A DNA stretch of 8,085 nt. Origin: an uncultured Planctomycetaceae bacterium. Lineage in GTDB: Bacteria; Planctomycetota; Planctomycetia; Planctomycetales; Planctomycetaceae. Every line of letters begins with the position of its first letter. Position 1 is the stretch's first letter. A program made the translations under genes and the position numbers. Shown piece after piece: positions 1-5,477 of the stretch. The stretch is from assembly GCA_937975745.1 (NCBI GenBank), contig CALJUK010000632.1, positions 1 to 8,085 of the forward strand, given 5' to 3'. Under the pieces are notes generated by a model, which was not told where the DNA came from, searched no databases, and saw only the letters and a list, made by a program, of their open reading frames with translations.

Positions 1-2
1 AC

Positions 3-110
3 TATGTGACGCGTGAGCTACAGCGTGTGGAGCGCTAGGCTTTCTACGAAAACGTCTTCAAGCGACTGCATCTGAACATCCAGACGGAGGCGAATGAGCG
101 GCTGATTGAC
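3..110 (+). pseudogene. Terminase large subunit, upstream segment interrupted by in-frame TAG (5' partial)
   Basis: This stretch is in the same reading frame as the terminase CDS that begins at 111, and it is open to the left edge except for a TAG at 36-38. Translated through the stop it reads YVTRELQRVER, stop, AFYENVFKRLHLNIQTE and onward into the ATG at 111. The FKRLHLN stretch followed by an acidic/aromatic helix is the typical linker between the ATPase and nuclease domains of HK97-type large terminases, so the frame is genuine coding sequence on both sides of the TAG. A CAG (Gln) to TAG change would explain it, since Gln fits before AFYENVF. I read this as a nonsense mutation or a sequence error. 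The ATPase domain with Walker motifs lies outside the window. Confidence 0.7.
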
Positions 111-770
111 ATGAGCGAGTGGGACCGTTGCTCCTCGTTTGTCGATCCTTCGCGGCTTGTCGGCCGGCGGTGTTTCGGCGGGTTGGACTTGTCAACAGAA
201 AAGGACCTGTCCGCGTTCGTGCTGGTGTTCCCGGAGGACGACTATCAGGTGTTGCCGTTCTTCTGGCTGCCGTTCGACAACGCGGAGAAGCGACAGCGGC
301 ACGACGGTGTGCCGTACCAGACGTGGATTGAACGTGGGCACGTCGAGCCGACTGAGGGTGATTACGTCAGCCACCGTGCGATCGGCGACCGGATTGAGGA
401 ACTTGCGGACAGTTACAGCATCCAGGCGGTTGCGTTCGACAGGGCGCAGGCGTCATCTGTGTACGAGCGGCTTGCGGCCTACGGCGTGGAGATGCTCAAG
501 CATCCACAGACCACCGGCTACATGAACGGTCCGTTCCGTGATCTGCTGGCGAGGCTGGGCAACCGCGAGATCATCGTCGGGGAGAATCCTTGTCTTCGGT
601 GGATGGCGCAGAACGTGCAGAGTTACCGGGACTCCAACGATCGAATTAGGCCGGACCGCGCCAAGTCATCGGAGAAAATTGACGGAATTGTGGCGTTGCT
701 GATGGCGTTGTCCGCGGCGGCTGAGAAGTCACAGGAGGGTATGGCTTCGTTTGAGGTGATTTCGGCATGA
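111..770 (+). CDS. Terminase large subunit, C-terminal nuclease domain
   Basis: This is the C-terminal nuclease half of a phage terminase large subunit (Terminase_1 / HK97-like). The full enzyme pairs an ATPase motor with an RNase H-fold nuclease that cuts concatemeric DNA while packaging it through the portal. Visible motifs, numbered from the ATG at 111, are GGLDLSTEKDLSA, giving the first metal-binding Asp (D26), AVAFDRA (D110), and SEKIDGIVALLMAL (D191). These match the three acidic positions expected in this nuclease fold. At 219 residues it is about half the usual length of 450-550. The ATG at 111 is only the first start codon after an in-frame TAG at 36-38 and lacks a convincing Shine-Dalgarno site, so it is probably not the native start. 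The stop overlaps the portal start (ATGA at 767-770), which implies translational coupling. Without its motor domain this fragment should not package DNA by itself. Confidence 0.88.
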   Translation: MSEWDRCSSFVDPSRLVGRRCFGGLDLSTEKDLSAFVLVFPEDDYQVLPFFWLPFDNAEKRQRHDGVPYQTWIERGHVEPTEGDYVSHRAIGDRIEELADSYSIQAVAFDRAQASSVYERLAAYGVEMLKHPQTTGYMNGPFRDLLARLGNREIIVGENPCLRWMAQNVQSYRDSNDRIRPDRAKSSEKIDGIVALLMALSAAAEKSQEGMASFEVISA

Positions 771-2518
771 GCTTGTATACGAGATTGCATGGAGCATGGG
801 CGGCACTGTGGGGTGTCGAGAGACGGGCGGATGCCGGTTGGCGCGACCTGTTCAGTGGCGGGGCGCATTCCGTGAGGGCCGGCGTGCGCGTTGATCAGCA
901 CAACGCACAGACGCACTCTGCGGTGTGGGCTGCGACGCGGATCATTTCCGAATCGATCGCCATGCTGCCGCTGCACTTGAAGTCCCGTACCGGCAAGATG
1001 ACGGACAACGCGGACGGCCGGGAGGATTACTGGACGCTCCACGACATGCCGAACCCGGAGCAGGACGCCTTCACGTGGTTCGCCATGCAGGTGCCGGCGC
1101 AGGTGAACAGCGGCAACGCCTACGCCGAGATCGTGCGCGACGACAACACCGGACAGGTAATTGAGCTATGGCCGATTCATCCGTCCAGAATTCCCGAATC
1201 GAACATCGTGCGGAATCCGAGTTCGATGGGGCAGGGGCCGACCGATGTCGGAGAACCGGGTGAGATCGTCTATTGGGTGAAGGGCGACCACGGCGAGGTG
1301 TCACCGGTTCCGCGGTCGCGAATGCTGCACGTGCCGTCCGTGGTGATGTCTGACAACGGAATCACGGGAAAGGGGGTGGTCGACTGGGGTGCTGAGGTGA
1401 TCGGAACTGCCATGCAGACTGAGCGGCACGTTGCAGCATTTTACCGGAACGGCGCGACGCCGGACCTACAGGTCAAATTCCCGAATGGGCTCCCGCCAGA
1501 CGAGAGAGAGAAACTGCGGGAGACGTGGCGGAAAGTTCACGGTGGCGCGGACAACGCGCATAACGTGCTGATTTTGACGCACGGCGGCGAGGCGTCCGCG
1601 CTGGGAGTCAACCCAGAACAGGCGCAGTTGATCGAGGCTCGGAACTTCAGTGTAGAAGAGGTCGCGCGACTGTACCGCGTTCCATTGCACATGCTGATGC
1701 ACCTGCAAAACGCGACTTACAACAACATCGAGCAAGAGGGCATCAACTTCGTTACGCACACCGTTTTGCCGTGGGCTGTCCGCTGGGAGAAGTGCCTGCG
1801 GATGCAGTTGCTTCCGGAGGGCGACCGGCGCCGGCACTTCTGGAAGTTCAACGTCACGGCGCTGTTGCGGGCGAACATCGAGGCGCAAGCCAAATACTTT
1901 CAGACTCTATTCGGTCTCGGGGCCATGTCTCCCAACGATATTCGGGAACTTCTGGACCAGAATCCCGTCGAGAACGGGGACCGATACTTTGTCCAGGGCA
2001 ACAACATGGTTCCGCTCGACCAGGTGGACCGACTGGCGACTCTCGGGGCGCAGGGTGGCGACACTGTGTCAGTCGACGATTCCGAAGAGGAGGACGACGA
2101 CGAAACTCAAGCGAGGATGGATGTTGTCAGGCATGCGGCGAGGACTGTTCTGGAGAACACGCTGCGGGGGTTGATCGAATACGAATGCCGGCAGGCTGAC
2201 CGATTGGCGAAAGACCCGTCGACTTTCATTGACAAGATGCGCCACTTCTATCGAGGGAAGTTCGGAGACACCTATCACGAACAGGTCGAGCCGTGCTGCC
2301 GGTCGCTGGCGGCGTGCGGCGTTGTGGCCGATTGCAACATCATGTCCGGTGATCACTTCGCGTCGAGTATGGAGGCGTGGGACGCGGCGTTGGACGTGAA
2401 GCAGGACAAGTTCGAGGATTACGTGGGCGGTCAGTTTGCCCGTTGGAAGGAACGTCCGAAGCAGATCGCAACGGCACTTTTGGAGAACGGAAATGGACGC
2501 AATCAATCTGCTGCATGA
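767..2518 (+). CDS. HK97-family portal protein
   Basis: This is the dodecameric portal that forms the DNA channel at one capsid vertex and docks the terminase. Residues 40-420 have the layout of the HK97/SPP1-like Phage_portal family. An N-terminal helix carries SAVWAATRIISESIAMLPLHL (51-71). The NSGNAYAEI...ELWPIHPSRI region (114-142) follows, and then the conserved G..A...ERH.AAFYRNGATP segment (213-232). The stem/crown part has LGVNPEQAQLIEARNFSVEEVARLYRVPLHML (279-310) and ends with LGAMSPNDIRELLDQNPVENGDRYF (384-408). The start overlaps the terminase stop as ATGA, with GAGGTGA placed upstream. At 583 residues it is longer than the usual 400-450. After an acidic run (DDSEEEDDDE, 437-446) there is a C-terminal extension of about 140 residues, rich in His and Cys and probably helical, whose family I do not recognise. 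Codon use looks like that of its neighbours. Confidence 0.95.
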   Translation: MSLYTRLHGAWAALWGVERRADAGWRDLFSGGAHSVRAGVRVDQHNAQTHSAVWAATRIISESIAMLPLHLKSRTGKMTDNADGREDYWTLHDMPNPEQDAFTWFAMQVPAQVNSGNAYAEIVRDDNTGQVIELWPIHPSRIPESNIVRNPSSMGQGPTDVGEPGEIVYWVKGDHGEVSPVPRSRMLHVPSVVMSDNGITGKGVVDWGAEVIGTAMQTERHVAAFYRNGATPDLQVKFPNGLPPDEREKLRETWRKVHGGADNAHNVLILTHGGEASALGVNPEQAQLIEARNFSVEEVARLYRVPLHMLMHLQNATYNNIEQEGINFVTHTVLPWAVRWEKCLRMQLLPEGDRRRHFWKFNVTALLRANIEAQAKYFQTLFGLGAMSPNDIRELLDQNPVENGDRYFVQGNNMVPLDQVDRLATLGAQGGDTVSVDDSEEEDDDETQARMDVVRHAARTVLENTLRGLIEYECRQADRLAKDPSTFIDKMRHFYRGKFGDTYHEQVEPCCRSLAACGVVADCNIMSGDHFASSMEAWDAALDVKQDKFEDYVGGQFARWKERPKQIATALLENGNGRNQSAA

Positions 2519-3404
2519 ACTTGAATCGCACGGGGATCTGTGGTGCCTGGACGTCTCCCGACTTTCGGGGTGGCTGGCAACCCGCGAGAAGCAGGCGGCG
2601 AACAGGGTGCCGAAGGTGCAAGGGCGCATCGCCATTGTCCCAGTGCATGGCGTGCTTACGAAGCGTGGCGGTTGGTTCGGCACGTCCACCGATGCCGTCG
2701 GCCGTGCTGTCTCGGAAGCGGCGCAGAGTTCGCACATTGTCGGAATCGTGCTGGACGTGGACTCGCCCGGCGGGTCGTCGATGGGGACGCCGGAAATGTC
2801 GGACGTGATCTTCGCGGCGAGGGAGGCGAAGCCGATCGTAGCGGTTGCAAATCCGATGGCTGCCTCCGCGGGGATCTGGGCGGCGTCGAGTGCATCCAAG
2901 CTGTTCGTGACTCCGTCCGGGGAAGCGGGGAGCGTCGGCGTGTGGAGCATGCACGTGGACTATTCCAAGCTGCTGGAAAACGAAGGCATCGAGGTGAATT
3001 TCATCTCCGCCGGAAAGTACAAGGTTGAGGGCAACCCGTATGAACCGTTGACCGACGAGGCGCGGGCTGAGTTTCAGAGAAGCGTGGACGAGGTTCACAG
3101 CCAGTTCGTGGGCGCGATGGCGCGAAACCGCGGCGTCAGCCGCATGCAGGTGCGGAGCGACTTCGGCGAGGGCCGGATGCTGGAGTCTGACCGGGCTGTG
3201 GCGGCCGGCATGGCGGATGGCGTGCGGACACTGGACAGCGTTCTGTCGTCGATGCAGTCCACGGCGAGGACTGGGAAGCGGACAGATGCGGAGTTGACCG
3301 AGCGTCTTTGCAATGCGTGGGTGGAGGGCAAAATGTTGCCAATTGGCAACATTTCTACAGAAGTGTTCAAGGCGCGTCGGGAGCGGGAGCGGAGGACTGC
3401 ATGA
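2493..3404 (+). CDS. S49-family (SppA/lambda gpC-like) head maturation protease
   Basis: This is a serine protease of the ClpP/crotonase fold, peptidase family S49, used by many phages to remove the scaffold region from the capsid precursor. Numbered from the ATG at 2493, the core begins at about residue 45 (GRIAIVPVHGVLTKR). It then shows the oxyanion segment LDVDSPGGSS (87-96), the nucleophile serine in NPMAASAGIW (S125), and the general-base lysine in SAGKYKVEGNPYEPLT. K177 is the likely base, by comparison with the GSHKVDGNPY stretch I recall from lambda gpC. I chose 2493 because GGAGA lies 6 nt upstream. The longer frame from 2436 adds residues with no family resemblance. The gene overlaps the portal end by 26 nt and ends in an ATGA overlap with the next gene. 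The last 45 residues are a basic, non-conserved tail whose DNA includes a perfect 24-bp palindrome. The position next to portal and capsid fits procapsid maturation. Confidence 0.93.
   Translation: MDAINLLHELESHGDLWCLDVSRLSGWLATREKQAANRVPKVQGRIAIVPVHGVLTKRGGWFGTSTDAVGRAVSEAAQSSHIVGIVLDVDSPGGSSMGTPEMSDVIFAAREAKPIVAVANPMAASAGIWAASSASKLFVTPSGEAGSVGVWSMHVDYSKLLENEGIEVNFISAGKYKVEGNPYEPLTDEARAEFQRSVDEVHSQFVGAMARNRGVSRMQVRSDFGEGRMLESDRAVAAGMADGVRTLDSVLSSMQSTARTGKRTDAELTERLCNAWVEGKMLPIGNISTEVFKARRERERRTA
3331..3354. repeat. Perfect 24-bp palindrome
   Basis: The sequence is its own exact reverse complement over 24 bp. The left half is AAATGTTGCCAA and the right half is its complement, centred on AATT, with no mismatch and no spacer. 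It lies in the codons for the poorly conserved protease tail (KMLPIGNIST), 46 bp before the ATG of the GIY-YIG gene. It could be a dimeric-protein operator, a nuclease target, a recombination scar or an mRNA hairpin. No T-run follows, so it is not a standard intrinsic terminator. The dyad is seen directly in the sequence; every role is inferred. Confidence 0.9.
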
Positions 3405-4039
3405 TACAGAAAGTGCTGTTTGACTCGGATGAACATCTGCCAAGTGCGGCTGGCTGGGTGTACTTGGTTGGCGAGCGTCCGAACCAGGGGAAGTGGAAGT
3501 TTGGCAGAACGAGCGTTCGGCCAAATGATCGGATTGCAGATTTTGAGACGGGAAACACAGATGTGTTTCTCGCGGCGCAATGGAAGGTCGAGTCGTTCGA
3601 GTGGTGGGAGCAGTTTGTGCACGAGTGGGTGAATCGCCACCGCGTTAGAAAACACCGCAAACGAGAGGAATGGTTCTGGTTTGAAAGGGACGCAAGCGGG
3701 GGGGCAGATGGCGAGACGGGGTTGCAGTTCATGCGCAGGTCGATGCTGCACGAACAGTCTGGCAACTGGGGGAAATACGCGAGTATAGGGCATGCTATCG
3801 CCGACGCGATTTCACAGGAGTCGGGGAGGCACTACACGCCCAACAGCATGGAAGTGAAAACATCCGACTGGAACGTGGATGGGTACACATATCCGACGTG
3901 GGCATTTTGGGGGCCGCACAAAAGTTACTGGGTCGCAGAGGATTTGTTTGGGGCAACGTGTTGGGATGATGACGAACATCGGGTGCGGTGGCGGCGGTGG
4001 CGGTTTGGTGGGTTTAGCCGGGAATCCCAGTTGGCATGA
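3401..4039 (+). CDS. GIY-YIG (T5orf172/MUG113-like) nuclease-domain protein
   Basis: The protein has 212 residues. The N-terminal part (about 17-95) resembles the T5orf172 / MUG113 branch of the GIY-YIG nucleases. It shows GWVYLVGE (18-25, the 'GIY' strand), KWKFGRTSVRPNDRI (31-45, the 'YIG' strand with candidate catalytic R37 or R44), and FEWWEQFVHEWV (66-77) with E70 as candidate metal-binding Glu in an E-x3-H arrangement. The family-typical aromatic EEWFWF closes it (89-94). The C-terminal half (96-212) is Trp-rich and ends in a basic RVRWRRWRFGG run. I do not recognise it; it may bind DNA. I chose the ATG at 3401 because GGAGG sits 5-6 nt upstream and it overlaps the protease stop as ATGA. 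It could be a free-standing homing-type endonuclease or a repair or defence nuclease. A run of seven Gs at 3698-3704 is a possible slippage site, but the frame is intact. The stop overlaps the next start (ATGA, 4036-4039). Confidence 0.72.
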   Translation: MIQKVLFDSDEHLPSAAGWVYLVGERPNQGKWKFGRTSVRPNDRIADFETGNTDVFLAAQWKVESFEWWEQFVHEWVNRHRVRKHRKREEWFWFERDASGGADGETGLQFMRRSMLHEQSGNWGKYASIGHAIADAISQESGRHYTPNSMEVKTSDWNVDGYTYPTWAFWGPHKSYWVAEDLFGATCWDDDEHRVRWRRWRFGGFSRESQLA

Positions 4040-4428
4040 CGTGGCTATTCATCGGCAGTTCTGCAAGTGCACCCGATTACCTCCCGGTCGCCCGGAAGAA
4101 TCACCGCATAGACCGCACGGTGACATGCAACAGCGGAATTCTCCTCGAACCGAAGCCAGACGTCTATTTCCTGATCGACGCGAAGGCGTGTGTTGACCAT
4201 CGAGAGCACGCGGTTCAAGCTGCGGAACGTGGCGTTCACTGCGTGCCCCTCCTCCGCAAGAGAGACGCACTGGAACAGCGGTGCGTTGATTGGTTTCACG
4301 AGTTTCTCGATTTGCCGGAGCGAGGTGAGCCGACAGCCACCACGTCGCGCGAGTTCCACTACAGCGGGCCGACCTGCATGGAATCCGCCCTGCGGAATGG
4401 TGCCATCACGCTCGTGCTCGTCCGCTGA
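4036..4428 (+). CDS. Putative DUF115/GT42-like glycosyltransferase, N-terminal part before in-frame TGA
   Basis: This frame codes for 130 residues before a TGA at 4426-4428. The start MTWLFIGSSASAPDYLP, followed by a basic stretch, TVTCNSGILL, and PDVYFLIDAKAC (41-52), resembles the Rossmann-like opening of DUF115/MptE-like proteins and of GT42 sialyltransferases: a GxGPSL-type glycine loop, then a 'pD.y...D' strand. Later, YSGPTCMESALRNGAITLVLV (109-129) resembles their SG...A...G...I.L helix-strand pair. In those families this strand normally runs into a G.D/GWD motif, and the stop falls exactly there: VLVR, stop, DGYTGE. The same frame continues open to 4683, so this CDS is probably a truncated form. 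It is coupled to the nuclease gene by an ATGA overlap. The downstream CMP-sugar synthetase supports, but does not prove, a sugar-transfer role. This is fold-level recognition by eye only. The gene could instead be an unrelated nucleotide-binding protein. Confidence 0.5.
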   Translation: MTWLFIGSSASAPDYLPVARKNHRIDRTVTCNSGILLEPKPDVYFLIDAKACVDHREHAVQAAERGVHCVPLLRKRDALEQRCVDWFHEFLDLPERGEPTATTSREFHYSGPTCMESALRNGAITLVLVR

Positions 4429-4683
4429 GATGGATACACGGGCGAGCGGGACTACTTCACAGAGAAAGAGATCACGAAGTGCCCGAAACCCCTGATCCGC
4501 GACAGGATGACGCGGTGTGTTCTGGAGAAGCGGCAACAGTCGCTGGCGGATGTGTTTCCGGGCGTTGCCTTCATTCAGTACGGAGACCCGATTTATGCAA
4601 TCCATGGTGACAACTGGCGAGTGGAGCGGGACCGCGGTGGCGATCATCCCGGCCCGCAAGGGGAGCAAGCGGCTGCCGGGTAA
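4429..4683 (+). pseudogene. Continuation of the glycosyltransferase-like gene after in-frame TGA
   Basis: Immediately after the TGA at 4426-4428 the same frame stays open for 84 codons, to TAA at 4681-4683. It begins DGYTGERDYFTEKEITKC, contains IRDRMTRCVLEKRQQSLADVF, and runs to GVAFIQYGDPIYAIHGDNWRVE. The composition and the closing 'YGDPIY.I.G.NW.V' stretch look like genuine protein. Read through, the whole product would be about 215 residues. A TGG (Trp) to TGA change is the simplest origin, giving VLVRWDGYTG. The last roughly 90 nt overlap the start of the cytidylyltransferase in another frame, so the natural end of the protein may be the part up to about residue 196. An independent product from this segment is unlikely: the only in-frame ATG, at 4507, lacks a good ribosome-binding site. 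Confidence 0.55.
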
Positions 4684-5287
4684 GAATCTGCAGGTGATCG
4701 CAGGTCGCACGCTGCTGTGCCGGGCGATCCGCACGGTTGAGGCGGCCGCTGTGCCGAAGATCGTTGTCACGACAGATTGCGACCAGATCGCCAAGGAGGC
4801 GAAACGGTGCGGCGCGACCGTTGTTGAAAGACCGGAGGAACTGGCAACGCCGGAAGCCTCGATGTGGGATGCAATCCGCCACGCATTCGCACAGCATCCT
4901 GCCGACCTGCTGGCGGCCGTCCAGTGTACGGCTCCACTTCTGACAGTTGATGACGTGCGACGCTGCCTGCTGACGGCGGAACGGTTCGGGCGTTGTGGGT
5001 GCGTGACACAGACGAACTCTTGGTGTGTCGACGATCGGATGATGCCGCATCGGATGGACCTGTTGGCGGCCGGGAGTTGCTTCGGACTTCAGGCTCGCGA
5101 GTTGGAAGGCTACGAAGCAACGAAGCACGGGTACAAGATTCCGGTCATCTCCGAGATCCCATATCACTGCGACATTGACCGCCGGGAAGACCTGGAATTC
5201 GCCCGCTTCGTCATCGAGGGTCGAGGCGGCTGGATGCCCTATCCGTGGGACATCGACAGCACCCGCGACGCGATCGGCTGTGTCTGA
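4595..5287 (+). CDS. CMP-sugar (N-acylneuraminate/nonulosonate-type) cytidylyltransferase
   Basis: This 230-residue protein belongs to the CMP-N-acylneuraminate / CMP-KDO cytidylyltransferase family (NeuA/PseF/KdsB-like GT-A fold). Such enzymes join CTP to a nonulosonic acid to give a CMP-sugar donor. The signature P-loop-like IIPARKGSKRLPGKN lies at 17-31. It is followed by VVTTDCDQIAKEAKRCGATVVERPEELA (57-84), VQCTAPLLTVDDV (109-121), which replaces the more usual LQPTSPLR, and a closing CDIDRREDLEFA (192-203) with the metal-binding/sugar-contact Asp residues. The length fits the family (about 220-240). I chose ATG 4595 because GGAGA lies 8 nt upstream; ATG 4604 is an alternative. It overlaps the end of the preceding read-through frame. 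Substrate identity (sialic, pseudaminic, legionaminic acid or KDO) cannot be told by eye. It is unusual inside a phage head operon, and pairing with the glycosyltransferase-like gene suggests a glycan-modification pathway. Confidence 0.88.
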   Translation: MQSMVTTGEWSGTAVAIIPARKGSKRLPGKNLQVIAGRTLLCRAIRTVEAAAVPKIVVTTDCDQIAKEAKRCGATVVERPEELATPEASMWDAIRHAFAQHPADLLAAVQCTAPLLTVDDVRRCLLTAERFGRCGCVTQTNSWCVDDRMMPHRMDLLAAGSCFGLQARELEGYEATKHGYKIPVISEIPYHCDIDRREDLEFARFVIEGRGGWMPYPWDIDSTRDAIGCV

Positions 5288-5289
5288 TC

Positions 5290-5319
5290 TTGACACTTCC
5301 GCGATCCATCTTTCATAAT
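5290..5319 (+). promoter_or_regulatory. Sigma70-like promoter for the capsid gene
   Basis: A perfect -35 box, TTGACA (5290-5295), is followed after 18 bp by CATAAT (5314-5319), five of six matches to the -10 consensus. It starts two bases after the cytidylyltransferase stop, in the only sizeable non-coding gap of the window. Transcription would start near 5326, leaving a leader of about 150 nt before the capsid ATG at 5478. A separate promoter for the most abundant structural protein makes sense. Activity is inferred from sequence only. Confidence 0.68.
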
Positions 5320-5363
5320 CAGTGCGTCGGGACAATTCCCGGCACTATTCGGCAAACTCCTAC

Positions 5364-5435
5364 ACGCCAATGCGTTTAGGGTTGCAAGGTAGGTTTTCGC
5401 AACCTGCCGGCGGCCTTTGACGCATTGGCGTTTTT
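5364..5435 (+). terminator. Stem-loop with T-run in the capsid leader (attenuator or read-through terminator)
   Basis: ACGCCAATGCGT (5364-5375) and ACGCATTGGCGT (5420-5431) form a perfect 12-bp inverted repeat, and the right arm runs directly into a TTTTT tract (5431-5435). The 44-nt loop can itself fold in two competing ways. One pairs GGTTGC (5380-5385) with GCAACC (5399-5404). The other pairs 5388-5395 with 5401-5408 (8 bp, one G-T wobble) around a TTCGC loop. It lies after the promoter at 5290-5319 and 46 nt before the capsid ATG. It could end the upstream operon, attenuate the new transcript, or stabilise the mRNA. The long structured loop is atypical for a plain terminator. Confidence 0.6.
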
Positions 5436-5477
5436 CGTTTCGCCCGCACAGCCGTCGGCGCAGTGTGGGATGAAACA

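Noticed and set aside
1825..1836. Short GC-only palindrome in the portal gene
   Set aside because: A run of about 10-12 bp of G and C is expected by chance in GC-rich coding DNA.
2436..2492. Longer start for the protease
   Set aside because: The extra 19 residues are basic and unlike the family, while ATG 2493 has a well-placed GGAGA.
3308..3400. Upstream start for the GIY-YIG gene
   Set aside because: It would overlap the protease by about 100 nt and run through the palindrome. ATG 3401 has GGAGG and an ATGA overlap.
2340..3524. Long minus-strand open frame (394 codons)
   Set aside because: It lies opposite the well-supported portal end and protease, has a Pro/Arg/His-rich sequence with no motif, and such antisense frames are common in GC-rich coding DNA.
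4517..4594. Upstream start for the cytidylyltransferase
   Set aside because: The extra residues overlap the read-through glycosyltransferase frame and lack family resemblance; ATG 4595 has GGAGA at good spacing.
4045..5335. Two minus-strand open frames of about 250 codons opposite the glycosyltransferase and cytidylyltransferase genes
   Set aside because: The plus strand has clear family motifs, and the antisense products have none.
5463..5477. GTG start for the capsid gene
   Set aside because: There is no ribosome-binding site upstream; ATG 5478 begins the expected coiled coil.
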